A stretch of DNA of 64,000 bases. Origin: CAWARU01 sp963805795. Its GTDB lineage: Bacteria > Pseudomonadota > Gammaproteobacteria > UBA6186 > Azoamicaceae. Numbering within the stretch: position 1 is the stretch's first letter; every line of letters begins with the position of its first letter. The DNA is taken from NCBI GenBank assembly GCA_963805795.1, contig CAWDVG010000005.1, forward strand, positions 1-64,000, read 5' to 3'. The position numbers and the translations under genes were made by a program. A model generated the notes under the pieces. That model saw only the letters and a list, made by a program, of their open reading frames with translations, was not told where the DNA came from and did not search any database. Below, piece by piece: positions 9,201 through 18,202 of this stretch.

Positions 9201-11454
9201 GGAAGAAAGCAGCTTGCGCGATCACTTGGCGAAATCTTTGCCAGCTTACATGATACCTCATATTTTTATCTATCTCGAAAAGTTTCCAGTCAATAACAAC
9301 GGTAAGATTGATATTAAAAATTTACCGAAGTTCGAACAAGTTAGTTTAAATGAAACTATAACCTTGCCCAGAAACCCTATCGAAAAAGAATTAATGGATA
9401 TTCTCATTGGCGTATTAAATGTTCAATGGCTTGGTGTTGATAAAAATATTTTTGATATGGGCTGTGATTCCTTAAAAGCCGTGCAACTGCAAACCAAAAT
9501 TAACAATCACTTTAATTCGAAGATTAAAGTAGTTGATATATTTTATTACCCAACCATTGAAAAATTAGCTCTGCTTCTTAATGATAAAGCTGCAGAAATA
9601 GAGAACCCTTACATTAATATAAGTAATTTTGTTAAGGCAGAAAAAAAAGATGACAAGATTGCAATGATTGGTTATGCATGTTCATTTCCAATGAGCGATA
9701 CTGTAGAAGAGTATTGGACTAACCTTAAGACGGGAAAAGAATGTATCAGAAGGCTGGGTAGAGAAGAATGCGCTCAACGTGGTGTTTCGAAAGAGGTAGC
9801 TCATCACGAGAAATATTTGCCTTATGCTGGGGTTATCCCAAACATTGAAACATTTGATACAGAATTTTGGGAACTTTCTGAACGCGACACATTCTTTATG
9901 GACCCGAAAATGCGGCTGTTTTTGGAGCAGACCTGGAAAGCTCTGGAGAGTTCAGGCTATATTAAAAAGCGTAAGCAGATCTCAACGGGGTTGTTTGCTG
10001 CTTTTGGCAAACTAGATTATTTAGAAAACATATTGCAATTAGAAAACATTAAGCGAACAATTAATTATTTCGATTCTTCAATGTTAAATTCAACGGATTA
10101 TTTCTTAAATAGGATTGCTTATTTATTAGGAATGAGCGGTCCATTATTGTCCGTGGATACTGCATGCTCTTCGGCTGCGGTTGCTGTCATTGAAGCTTGT
10201 GAGAGTTTACTCTCGCAAAGATGCAATTTGGCAATTGTGGGTGGAGTGAATTTGTGCTCGGCCAATGATTTTGGACATATTAATTTTGAGGGGGAGGAGT
10301 TATTATCCAAGGACGGACATAGTAGAATTTTTGACGAAAAAGCCGGTGGTATTATTCGTAGTGATGGGGTTGGCGTTATAGTATTGAAGCGATTATCAGA
10401 GGCCATAAAAGATCGGGATCATATCAGAGCTGTCATTAAAGGTTATGGTATCAGTCATGATGGAATGCGCAAATTTGGCAATATGTATCCTCGGTTATCT
10501 TCCTTAAAGAAATGTATTGCGGATGCTCGGCAAAATTTAGGATCAGCAAATATTGATTATGTAGAATGCCATGGCATGGGCTTTAAACTGGGTGAGCTTT
10601 TTGAATTTGATGCGCTAAGAGAAACGTCTAAAGATACACCCAATGCTAGTATGCACAAATGTATTTTAGGTTCGGTAAAGGCAAATATTGGACATACAGG
10701 TTATGCCTCTGGTATTGCACAGCTTATTAAGGTTGCTTGTATGCTTGAACATCGTAGTGTTCCGCCCCAGATTAATTATGAGACGCCCTATGCGGAATTT
10801 AATCTAGATAATGAGCCTTTTCAAATCACTAAAGAGGGATATACCTGGGAAAGAGAACAAGGTAAGCTAAAGATGGCAGGAATGACCTCCTTTGGAATTG
10901 GTGGCACGAACGTCCATATTGTTTTAGAAGAAGCTCCAAGTACTATCCAATTCAGCAACGATAAGCCAGCGTCAAATTATCTTATTTGTCTCTCAGCCAA
11001 ATCTGATAAATCACTAGCGCAAATGAAGCGTGACTTATCTAATTATTTGGCACTTCATCCTAGAACGAATATGCTAGATGTCGCGTATACTCTGCATTTG
11101 GCAAGAGAGGAATTTAGTCATCGTTTTGCTTTTGTGTGTCAGGATGTTGAAAGTTGCATAAAATTACTAGAGTCGAATCATCCGAATTTGCAATCACTCA
11201 AAGACATAAATGGCCGTATCCTTCAGGGGCAACAACCAAATTTGAAGTTTAATTGGCCTGATGTAGTCGACGACCCCGCTACTTTAAGCAAAACGGCAGA
11301 ACTGTGGCTACAAGGGGTAGAAATAAATTGGGAGCCTTTATATTCCAATAATCCAGGTATGTTTATTGAACTGCCAACTTATTCGTTCTCAAAAAGACTC
11401 ATTGGTACCTACCAAGGGAGCGAGAATCAAATATCTCAACTTATTCCCGCCTGA
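6235..11454 (+). CDS. Hybrid NRPS-PKS megasynthase: TubC docking-C-A-PCP-KS, no acyltransferase
   Basis: This 1739-residue cytoplasmic assembly-line protein has domains in the following order. A TubC-type N-terminal docking domain spans about residues 1-60. A condensation domain (about 70-510) carries HHxxxDG at 211-217. An adenylation domain (about 540-1030) has A3 YTSGSTGNPKG near 690, A5 YGPTET near 824, A7 TGD near 919 and a terminal NNNGKIDIKNLP; its A4 FDMF has the Asp expected for an alpha-amino acid. A PCP carries Ser1079 in GCDSL. A ketosynthase has Cys1311 (DTACSSA), His1446 and His1487 (NIGH). After the KS come the KS-AT linker and then directly the post-AT linker (LPTYSF), so the acyltransferase is absent, as in trans-AT systems. 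There is no carrier after the KS. One amino acid would be added, then one ketide with partners in trans. The first KS histidine motif is HGMGF in place of HGTGT. Confidence 0.93.
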   Translation: MSEFSTAKLLYHLQSQGVVLWCADGQKLSYSSTDPISEPILQKINLNKQNIIHFLTDRKIVKPYQIPTIFALSSTEYPLSFAQERLWFLAQLQEKDNYIYNEPIALTFDKHCNVEILRKIIRLLVERHACFRTLFKKDVNGVPKQAIVPFQDSRVQSIFTLNTESVDDQELPTQLEANLKRVFDLSLEFPIACYFYHLKKSNKYLLYVVQHHIITDGTSIGLFLSEFYALYNNLLNNQETNLSKIDIQYSDYALWFREYYSKENLSNQLSYWKNKLDGFQTLQLQKNAHKELGYCSLAYKYEIDSDLLVNLKLLSKNNKTALFVSLLTGFYILLNKYSNQDDIVIGTPINGRNLQQVKNVLGFFINTIALRAKITDQNISEFLLEINQLYMEAMKYQDLPFEMLVDSLGVDRAQDLSPIFQVLFAYQKFVVPGVETDDASWFDNDFSDALTKFDITFDFKETNNKLIASIQYKSNLFQKETIVQLSTHYVNILNQMVQFPEQKISDLNILTKEEYNNIIYKWNDSQLSYSKDKTIHYFFEEHVTKNPHNIAATYAGSSLTYFELNEKANKLSNFIRLHYLNCYKTELNPETLIIISIESSLELAIAILAVIKAGAAYVPIDVNYPQKRKSFILEDTDAKLILTKEAYVVDFNEIVDDPDKILVLEKGLTIENLQNKDLQQNPLPSNTVYIIYTSGSTGNPKGVCVTHLSLNNFVTSVASKINLNSKRILTVSSFTFDMFCFDFFCALCLGGTLILADSAMVREPDALVNYIENNKPDVMIATPSLWHMIIDKLSPSQLTIISAGEALHENLAKKLFKVSADVWDAYGPTETTVFSIIKKLIPSEPFSIGKPIPNISAYILNENLQPVPIGVVGELYIGGDCLAKGYLNRPELTKERFINNPFVSESEMRTKNNLKIYKTGDLAFWLPSGDIRYVGRNDFQVKIAGHRIELEELEFVLNQIPKLKQCFVLPVKSEMSAQLVVYYTAENRMEESSLRDHLAKSLPAYMIPHIFIYLEKFPVNNNGKIDIKNLPKFEQVSLNETITLPRNPIEKELMDILIGVLNVQWLGVDKNIFDMGCDSLKAVQLQTKINNHFNSKIKVVDIFYYPTIEKLALLLNDKAAEIENPYINISNFVKAEKKDDKIAMIGYACSFPMSDTVEEYWTNLKTGKECIRRLGREECAQRGVSKEVAHHEKYLPYAGVIPNIETFDTEFWELSERDTFFMDPKMRLFLEQTWKALESSGYIKKRKQISTGLFAAFGKLDYLENILQLENIKRTINYFDSSMLNSTDYFLNRIAYLLGMSGPLLSVDTACSSAAVAVIEACESLLSQRCNLAIVGGVNLCSANDFGHINFEGEELLSKDGHSRIFDEKAGGIIRSDGVGVIVLKRLSEAIKDRDHIRAVIKGYGISHDGMRKFGNMYPRLSSLKKCIADARQNLGSANIDYVECHGMGFKLGELFEFDALRETSKDTPNASMHKCILGSVKANIGHTGYASGIAQLIKVACMLEHRSVPPQINYETPYAEFNLDNEPFQITKEGYTWEREQGKLKMAGMTSFGIGGTNVHIVLEEAPSTIQFSNDKPASNYLICLSAKSDKSLAQMKRDLSNYLALHPRTNMLDVAYTLHLAREEFSHRFAFVCQDVESCIKLLESNHPNLQSLKDINGRILQGQQPNLKFNWPDVVDDPATLSKTAELWLQGVEINWEPLYSNNPGMFIELPTYSFSKRLIGTYQGSENQISQLIPA

Positions 11455-11490
11455 GAAATATATTTATATTAAAGAAGTTTCAAGGATAAA

Positions 11491-13587
11491 TTATTTTTCA
11501 GAGGAAATATAATTAGTGGTTTCTAGTCCCTTTAGCAAGGCTTTAGAACTTGGGGGTCTACCTTGGTATTGCGAAAATAATGCAGCTGCCCTTTCTGAGC
11601 CGCCCTTTTCTAAGATACAATTTTTAAATTTGTTTGATAGATTTAAATCAAAAATGTCCCCTTGTTCAAAGCCACTGAAAGCATCACTTGCTAGAACTTC
11701 GGCCCATTTATAACTGTAAAAGCCCGCCGCATAACCGCCAGAAAATATATGAGAAAAGCAGTGCTGATAACGATGAAATTCTGGGACTGGGATGATTGCA
11801 TAGCTATCACGTATTGTATTTAAGATAGCTTGAATTTGATTTTCTCCGGAAAATTCCGAATGGATTCTAAAATCAAATAATGCAAGCTCCAACTGGCGTA
11901 ATGAGTGGATGCCTATTTGAAAATGTTTGTTGTAAATCAAGCTTTGAAATAATTTATTTGGTAATGGTGTTTTATCCTGATGGTGTAGGGCTATCAAATC
12001 AAGTGGGGTTTGATGCCAACACCAATTTTCCATAAATTGGCTAGGAAATTCTACTGCATCCCATTCTACCCCATTGAGTCCCGATATACTGGCTATATCG
12101 ATTTTAGTTAACATATGATGCAAACCATGGCCAAATTCATGAAATAATGTTCGCACTTCCTCGTGAGTTAAAAGCGAAGGTTGATTTTTTAATGGTTGGC
12201 TAAAATTACAGACTAAAAAAGCTATGGGTAACTGTAAGTCACCTGCAGAGTTTCTATGTCTTGCTCGACAGCTATCCATCCATGCGCCGCCGCGTTTTTT
12301 AGGTCTGGCGTAAGGATCTAAATAAAAACCCGCAATCAATTGCTCTTCTGGGCCATAAATCTCATAATATTTGACATCATCATGCCATTTATCATATTCC
12401 TCTTTATACTCAACTATCTTAATTTCATATAATTTTTCTGCAATTTGAAATAAACCATTGATGACATAGTTTACTTCAAAATACGGTCTAAACTGTTCTT
12501 GAGTAAGATTGCATTGTTGAGCTCTTAATTTTTCTGTTGCATAAGCGACATCCCAAGCTTTCAAATCTTTTAATTGCAGTTTTGTTTCAGCAAAATAAAC
12601 CAAGTCTTTCCAATCTGAAACTGCTATAGGTTTAATTTTTTCTGCAAGATCTGTCAAAAAATAAATGACTTCTTCAGTTGAATTTGCCATCTTGGGTGCC
12701 AAAGAAAATTCACCAAAATGTTTAAATCCCAATAACTTTGCTTTTTTATCTCGATACATAAGAATGTTAAACATGATTTCTGAGTTATCGTATTCTTCAT
12801 GTTGTGTGTCTTGATCAGATGCTCGAGTAAAATAGGCAGTATAAATTTCTTGGCGCAATTCACGATTATCAGCATAAGCAACGATAGAAAAGAAGGTCGG
12901 AAAATCCAAAGTTAATAGCCAACCTACTAATTGTTTTCTCTCTGCATTCTGCTTGAGTAATTGTTTTACCCGATCTGGGAGTCCTATTAACAATTTTTCC
13001 TCTTCAATTAATTTAGACCAGGAATCGGTTGCATCCATAATATTCTGTTGAAATTGATTACTCAGTTTGGACAACTTTAATTCGATTTCTTGAAATTCCT
13101 TTCTGGTAGGCCCTGATAAAGCTACGCCTGCTAATTGACAATCTCTGATTCTATTATCTATAACTTTTTTCTGTGCCAGTGATAAATTTTGAAATTCGGC
13201 TGAATTTTTAATTTTTTTATAAGCTTGGTACAACCCTTTATTTGCGCCGATCTCTGTGAGGTAATCGGTCATTAAAAGTAAACAACTTCCATAGGCTAAA
13301 CGTAACTCTTCTGTACTGACAACACCATGCAAATGCGTTAGGATTGCCCAAAAATTATTTAACTCTACTTGTATGTCTTCTAGAGGTTGAATAAAATTAT
13401 GCCAAGAAAATTCTTTTTGCTTTAATAATATTTTGATTAAGTTTCGATTGGCAGAGAGTTTTTTTGATAATTCTGGTTCAAGTTTATTGGCTTTGAAATG
13501 AGAAAATTGCGGTAGTTTTTGCATAAGAGTGGTTTCCCTCGATAAATAAAAATCAGACTCGGAATCCAGTAATGATGATGATTTCAT
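11491..13587 (-). CDS. prlC: Oligopeptidase A (M3 family zinc metallopeptidase)
   Basis: This 698-residue cytosolic peptidase is of normal length for PrlC/OpdA. The HExxH zinc motif appears in LFHEFGHGLHHML near residue 490, followed by the family's GVEWDAVEFPSQFMENW helix. The substrate-loop region FYLDPYARPKKRGGAWMDS is also typical. It degrades oligopeptides, including cleaved signal peptides, in the cytoplasm. The gene converges on the megasynthase with 36 bases between stop codons and is not part of the biosynthetic cluster. No partner is visible in an operon. Confidence 0.93.
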   Translation of the reverse strand: MKSSSLLDSESDFYLSRETTLMQKLPQFSHFKANKLEPELSKKLSANRNLIKILLKQKEFSWHNFIQPLEDIQVELNNFWAILTHLHGVVSTEELRLAYGSCLLLMTDYLTEIGANKGLYQAYKKIKNSAEFQNLSLAQKKVIDNRIRDCQLAGVALSGPTRKEFQEIELKLSKLSNQFQQNIMDATDSWSKLIEEEKLLIGLPDRVKQLLKQNAERKQLVGWLLTLDFPTFFSIVAYADNRELRQEIYTAYFTRASDQDTQHEEYDNSEIMFNILMYRDKKAKLLGFKHFGEFSLAPKMANSTEEVIYFLTDLAEKIKPIAVSDWKDLVYFAETKLQLKDLKAWDVAYATEKLRAQQCNLTQEQFRPYFEVNYVINGLFQIAEKLYEIKIVEYKEEYDKWHDDVKYYEIYGPEEQLIAGFYLDPYARPKKRGGAWMDSCRARHRNSAGDLQLPIAFLVCNFSQPLKNQPSLLTHEEVRTLFHEFGHGLHHMLTKIDIASISGLNGVEWDAVEFPSQFMENWCWHQTPLDLIALHHQDKTPLPNKLFQSLIYNKHFQIGIHSLRQLELALFDFRIHSEFSGENQIQAILNTIRDSYAIIPVPEFHRYQHCFSHIFSGGYAAGFYSYKWAEVLASDAFSGFEQGDIFDLNLSNKFKNCILEKGGSERAAALFSQYQGRPPSSKALLKGLETTNYISSEK

Positions 13588-13833
13588 TTAAACGAAAATA
13601 TACTGTAATTCCCGATAGTCAATATTAATGTAAAAAACTAAAAATCCCCAATGGCAATCCGGAGAAAATATACTCCATTCCACCATGTGCTGTCAAAAAA
13701 TACTGGGTTCATATTCAAATTATAACAAATCGGATATAATTTGCCGATCTTAATAATTAAATCAAAATTGTAATATATTGATATATATAAAATATATTCA
13801 TAATTATTTATATTGTCAGGAGCATTCGTTTAA

Positions 13834-13962
13834 TATTTGCCGGTCTTTTTGAAGAGATATGAAAATGGTGACATTAAACCTAGCTTGGCTCTGAGTAATC
13901 TATTAAAAATGTTTGAGCGACATCCTGAAGACCTAAAATATTTCTTAAAAGAAGCTTCTTAA
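13834..13962 (+). pseudogene. Remnant of an XRE-type helix-turn-helix regulator (antitoxin-like C-terminus)
   Basis: In the 508-base gap 13588-14095, one plus-strand frame reads RYENGDIKPSLALSN followed by LLKMFERHPEDLKYFLKEAS and a stop. This matches the end of NadS/HigA-like XRE regulators (WEQGRRxPxGxALxLLxxxERxP). No start codon or upstream helix-turn-helix precedes it, because a stop codon lies just before position 13834. It is therefore read as a decayed 3' fragment, perhaps the antitoxin of a lost toxin-antitoxin pair. I see nothing else in this gap. Confidence 0.45.
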
Positions 13963-14095
13963 GGCACATTAGAACTGTTATAAAAGACAATAGTCAATGT
14001 AGTCTTGATGTTTCGAGGAATCAATATTATACCGCAAATTAGTTTGGACGTACCAAAAATTAAAATCTTTGAAATCCTGAATTAAGTAGTGATCG

Positions 14096-15469
14096 CTAGA
14101 GCCGATACCTCATATCATTTAAAGCAAATCCTGTTAATTCTACATCAAAACTTTTCGATAAAGCCATCACTTTAAATAACTCCCCCATTTCTGCAGGGGA
14201 AGTTAATAATTGTATAGCTTGATTTTGCTTAAAAATGACTGTTTCTGATATGCCTTTTTCAGTTATATCTTGCTCTGTCATGTTTTTTTTAATCATATCA
14301 CTTCGTTTGTTTTTTTCCGCAAACCCGAGTAAATCGGATCCCAATAAAAAAGAGGCTTGATTCGTGAAACCCATTACTTCTAATTTTGCCGCAAGAGCAG
14401 CCTCGGCAATCAACGTAAAGTCAACATGAGCTGTGATATCTTGCAAACCGGGATAGAAAAAAGGATCGCTATGGGCATAATGACGATAATGACACATTAG
14501 TGTACCCATGGATCGGGAGGGATGATAAAATTCATGACGCGGAAAACCATAATCAATGATTAATATTATCCCTGCTTCTAATATTTCAGCAAGGCTATTT
14601 ATCCAAGGTTTAATATTTAAATTAATTTCTGAATGATAGTGACTGGATTCAGCAAAGTGACAAGTTTTGTCTATATCTTTTAACAACAACTTTAATTCAT
14701 CCCTCAGTATTGTTGCTGGGGGCTTTTCTACCCAATATAGCTTGCCAGATTGATGGGCAACAGCCATTTCAATGATATCAATGGCTTTCAATTTGTTCTC
14801 TTCGTTCTCCTCTTCGCTCTTTTTGTTCTCTATTTCCATTGTGCGTAAACAAAATCGATGCACAGGCATTGCATCGCATACTTCATTGGCAAGGATCATG
14901 GCTTTAATAGGATCCTTAGGCAATTCGTCTAGCCAATGAACGAGTGAAAATAATTCTGAACATTGAATGCTAATTGCTTTTTGTTGACGCTCCCTTAATT
15001 CAGCAGAGAGTTCTAAAATATAATAGTATTTTGGTAGCCTCCCTAGAATCTGCAGTTCTTTTAAAATATCGGCAGCCATTTGACCTGATCCCGCGCCAAT
15101 TTCTAAAAGACAAGCATCCTCTCCTAAAATTTCAAGTGTTTGAAAGCATTGTTGTGCTATACATTGGGAAAATAATGGGGAAATTTCAGGAGCAGTCACA
15201 AAATCCCCACTGGCTCCAAATTTTTGATTCCCCGCAGAATAGTATCCAAGTCCGGGAGCAAATAAGGCTAAGTGCATATACTCTGCAAAGGAAATAAAAC
15301 CTTCAGCTTTTGAATCTATGGTGTCAATAATAAGAGATAAAAGTGTATCACTATGCTGGCAGGCCCCATCAGAAGGGACAGGTAAAGAAAAAATATTCTC
15401 TTTATCTCTTGACTCTTGTGCCTTTGATCTATTCAATAGTAACATGTTATTAACCATCATATTATCCAT
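14096..15469 (-). CDS. MidA-type SAM-dependent methyltransferase (COG1565/NDUFAF7 family)
   Basis: This 457-residue protein belongs to the family of mitochondrial NDUFAF7, which methylates an arginine of complex I; the bacterial substrate is not established. Diagnostic stretches are ISFAEYMHLALFAPGLGYYS, GDFVTAPEISPLFSQCIAQQ, the SAM motif LLEIGAGSGQMA and ILANEVCDAMPVHRF. The only in-frame ATGs (15469, 15460, 15457, 15445) all lie in the first nine codons. Its 5' end therefore overlaps or touches the divergent plsY start. A short Glu/Lys-rich insert (KKSEEENEENK) is unusual. I am sure of the family, not of the target. Confidence 0.85.
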   Translation of the reverse strand: MDNMMVNNMLLLNRSKAQESRDKENIFSLPVPSDGACQHSDTLLSLIIDTIDSKAEGFISFAEYMHLALFAPGLGYYSAGNQKFGASGDFVTAPEISPLFSQCIAQQCFQTLEILGEDACLLEIGAGSGQMAADILKELQILGRLPKYYYILELSAELRERQQKAISIQCSELFSLVHWLDELPKDPIKAMILANEVCDAMPVHRFCLRTMEIENKKSEEENEENKLKAIDIIEMAVAHQSGKLYWVEKPPATILRDELKLLLKDIDKTCHFAESSHYHSEINLNIKPWINSLAEILEAGIILIIDYGFPRHEFYHPSRSMGTLMCHYRHYAHSDPFFYPGLQDITAHVDFTLIAEAALAAKLEVMGFTNQASFLLGSDLLGFAEKNKRSDMIKKNMTEQDITEKGISETVIFKQNQAIQLLTSPAEMGELFKVMALSKSFDVELTGFALNDMRYRL

Positions 15470-16049
15470 ATTGGCTTATCTCTTAGGCTCGGTCTCGAGC
15501 GCTATTATCGTTTGTCGTCTAAGCGGATTACCCGATCCCCGTAGCGAAGGCTCCAAAAATCCAGGTACAACCAATGTATTGCGCTTAGGCGGTAAAAAGG
15601 CAGCAGCCATCACTTTACTTGGAGACGTCTTAAAGGGGCTTATCGCCGTCAAACTGACGATGTGGATAGATCCCAGTCCTGCTGTTGTGGCCCCCGTTAT
15701 ATTAGCGGTATTCTTAGGACATCTCTACCCCTTATTTTTTAATTTCGAGGGCGGCAAAGGGGTTGCTACGGCATTTGGTGCCATTTTGGGTTTGTCTTGG
15801 GCAGCGGGCGGCATGTTACTAGCTACTTGGATGATTGTCGTTTATTTCTTACGCATTTCATCCCTCGCTGCATTAATATCAGCTTTACTGGCCCCCATTT
15901 TTGTGACTTATTTCCTCAATTGGCATTATGCAATTCCCGTTGCAATTATGAGCATCTTACTAATATGGCGACATCGTGCAAATGTAGACCGTCTCTTAAA
16001 AGGCATCGAGCCTAAAATTGACGTAAAAAAGAATATACCAGAACTTTAG
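15444..16049 (+). CDS. plsY: Glycerol-3-phosphate acyltransferase PlsY
   Basis: This 201-residue inner-membrane enzyme transfers acyl from acyl-phosphate to glycerol-3-phosphate, the first step of phosphatidate synthesis. The family signatures are visible: YLLGSVSSAIIVCRL at the N-terminus, the substrate loop RSEGSKNPGTTNVLR, the glycine-rich FNFEGGKGVATAFGA, and about five hydrophobic segments. The frame is open further upstream, but ATG 15444 gives the normal PlsY N-terminus and length. That ATG lies within the 5' end of the divergent MidA-like gene. Confidence 0.93.
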   Translation: MLLTIILSILAYLLGSVSSAIIVCRLSGLPDPRSEGSKNPGTTNVLRLGGKKAAAITLLGDVLKGLIAVKLTMWIDPSPAVVAPVILAVFLGHLYPLFFNFEGGKGVATAFGAILGLSWAAGGMLLATWMIVVYFLRISSLAALISALLAPIFVTYFLNWHYAIPVAIMSILLIWRHRANVDRLLKGIEPKIDVKKNIPEL

Positions 16050-16063
16050 TTTGCAATCTTGTT

Positions 16064-16867
16064 TCAATATTTCCCTAAAAATTGACCCATTTGCGTTGAA
16101 TCTTCCCTCACCTTTGCAATTTCTGCCCAAATTTTCTTTTGAGCTTCAGTATCTTTTATATTACCTTTTTTAGTAAAAGCTAAAAAATAGGACTTTGAAA
16201 AAATGGGTTTATCAGAAACCGCCAATTTTCCGCTAAATTCGGGTTGGATGCTAAGATGCTGCGTAACATCTTTCAGATCGATCACAGATCCTGTTTTTTG
16301 TGTAACCAATTTTTGAAAATCTTCAATGGAATGTTGACCCTCTTCAACTTTCAAACCTGCAGATTCAAGATTGTCAATAATGGAATAGCCTGCGGGAACA
16401 CGCACAGGCGAAGGAATGGTTTTGATATCACCTTGATAGCTGTAAACATTGGGCTTTCCCTTTGCATTTACAACGGGCGTAATCACAACATATTCAACTT
16501 GCGAGACACGGTTTTTTGATTTTGCGCCTGGGCTAGTATCAGCGGCGTCGGCTGGGTAATCCAAAAAATTGGCTCTGTCTGCTCTATAAGAAACAGTGGC
16601 TACTGCATCAAAATGCCCATCCTTTGCATCTTTTAAACATTGTTTCCATGGCATCGGTTTGTAACTAGGTTCATAGCCTAATTCCGTAAGAGCTTTGGTA
16701 ATAATGTCGATATGCAAACCCGCTGCTTGTTTATTTTCTTCTTTAACAAAAGTGAAAGGGTACCAAAAATTAGAATCTGTACAAATGGAGATGGGCGTTC
16801 CCGCCTTAATTCCAAAAGAAATCAAACAAAAGAAAAGAAATGCGACGGATGCTTGCATTTTATTCAT
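16064..16867 (-). CDS. Periplasmic solute-binding protein, family 3
   Basis: This 267-residue protein begins with a signal peptide of about 22 residues (MNKMQASVAFLFFCLISFGI, then KAG-T). The mature part starts with ISICTDSNFWYPFTF and continues with a SBP_bac_3 fold (LHIDIITKALTELGY, DGHFDAVATVSYRADRANFL). Related proteins bind amino acids or similar small polar solutes for ABC importers. No permease or ATPase gene is adjacent, so it is either an orphan or serves a transporter encoded elsewhere. It converges on plsY with a 14-base gap and lies downstream of tsaD on the same strand. Confidence 0.85.
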   Translation of the reverse strand: MNKMQASVAFLFFCLISFGIKAGTPISICTDSNFWYPFTFVKEENKQAAGLHIDIITKALTELGYEPSYKPMPWKQCLKDAKDGHFDAVATVSYRADRANFLDYPADAADTSPGAKSKNRVSQVEYVVITPVVNAKGKPNVYSYQGDIKTIPSPVRVPAGYSIIDNLESAGLKVEEGQHSIEDFQKLVTQKTGSVIDLKDVTQHLSIQPEFSGKLAVSDKPIFSKSYFLAFTKKGNIKDTEAQKKIWAEIAKVREDSTQMGQFLGKY

Positions 16868-16930
16868 TGAACCTTCCTTGATTACACTATATCCTTCGAG
16901 GCGGACCCCATTACGATTACATTTTAAACA

Positions 16931-18031
16931 TTAATTCTCTAATGTGTCCATGGGCCAGCGAGCCCGAACTTTTATTTCTAACAGCCCTTGTTCTTGGTTT
17001 CGTTGTTCTTGTTGTAGGCCTCGGAGTTGCTGGAGTCGTTTTGAACCCGCAAAAGCAATCATGGCACCATTATCCGTACAGAACTCTAATCGAGGATAAT
17101 AAACATGGCAACCCAACTGGCTTTGAACTGCCTTGAAACGTTCCCTTAAATGGAGATTGGCTCCGACCCCCCCAGCAACCACCAATTGACGATGTAAAGT
17201 TTGTTTAATGGCTCGTTTGCATTTAATGAAAAGTGTGTCGACCACTGCCTCTTGAAAAGCCAATGCCACGTCAGCACGATCTTGATCCGTTTTTTCAGTT
17301 GCATTCCAAGTATTCATAGTAAAGGTTTTTAAACCACTAAAACTGAAATCGAGTCCAGGGCGATCAGTAAGAGGGCGGGGAAAATGAAAGCGATTACTCT
17401 GACCTTGTTCCGCCAGTTTTGCCAATAAAGGTCCTCCAGGATAGCCTAGTCCTAAAATCTTAGCAGTTTTATCAAAGGCTTCTCCTGCTGCATCATCTAT
17501 GGACTCTCCTAAAATTTGATAATGACCAATGCCTTTTACGTCTACCAGCATGGTATGCCCACCGGATACTAAAAGAGCTAAAAAAGGAAAAGAAAGATGC
17601 GGACCTTCTAGAGAGACCTCTACTTCTAAAAGAGCAGCCAATAAATGCCCTTCCATATGATGTACACCGATAGTTGGTACCTTGAGCGCATAACCTAGTC
17701 CTTTTGCAAACGAAGCCCCCACCAGTAAGGCACCCACCAGACCAGGACCGGCGGTGTACGCAATACCTCCAAGGTCTTGTAAGGTAAGATTAGCTGTTGC
17801 AAGTACTTGTTTGGTTAATGGCAATAATTTGGTGATATGATCCCGGGAGGCAAGCTCAGGCACAACCCCGCCATAGGGTGCATGCAGGTTGGTTTGACTA
17901 TAAAGGGCATGAGCCAATAGACCCTTTTCGGAATCATAGAGAGCCACCCCAGTTTCATCGCAAGAAGTCTCAATTCCTAAAACGCAACTATTTTTTCTCG
18001 TATTTTTGTCAGAACTTGCCATTATTACCAT
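16931..18031 (-). CDS. tsaD: tRNA N6-adenosine threonylcarbamoyltransferase TsaD
   Basis: This 366-residue universal enzyme makes t6A37 in ANN-decoding tRNAs with TsaB, TsaC and TsaE. It shows VLGIETSCDETGVALYD at the N-terminus, the metal-binding HHMEGH motif, LLVSGGHTMLV, and DFSFSGLKT. The start is ATG 18031 or ATG 18022; both give a short extra N-terminus before the conserved VLGIETS. It is divergent from the rpsU operon, the usual gammaproteobacterial arrangement. The C-terminal tail is a little longer than usual and rich in Gln and Arg. Confidence 0.95.
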   Translation of the reverse strand: MVIMASSDKNTRKNSCVLGIETSCDETGVALYDSEKGLLAHALYSQTNLHAPYGGVVPELASRDHITKLLPLTKQVLATANLTLQDLGGIAYTAGPGLVGALLVGASFAKGLGYALKVPTIGVHHMEGHLLAALLEVEVSLEGPHLSFPFLALLVSGGHTMLVDVKGIGHYQILGESIDDAAGEAFDKTAKILGLGYPGGPLLAKLAEQGQSNRFHFPRPLTDRPGLDFSFSGLKTFTMNTWNATEKTDQDRADVALAFQEAVVDTLFIKCKRAIKQTLHRQLVVAGGVGANLHLRERFKAVQSQLGCHVYYPRLEFCTDNGAMIAFAGSKRLQQLRGLQQEQRNQEQGLLEIKVRARWPMDTLEN

Positions 18032-18202
18032 AACATGTCATACCTCACCATGATTGCTGCCAAACCCTGGGCACCCGCGTAACAAAACTTAACAAGAAAC
18101 TTAATATCATCTTCCCAACTGCCTCGCAGTAGTCTAGAATAACATGCCTGATTAAGCATCGTTTAAATTTCATACAACTAACTTTGAGAGGTAAATCGTT
18201 CA

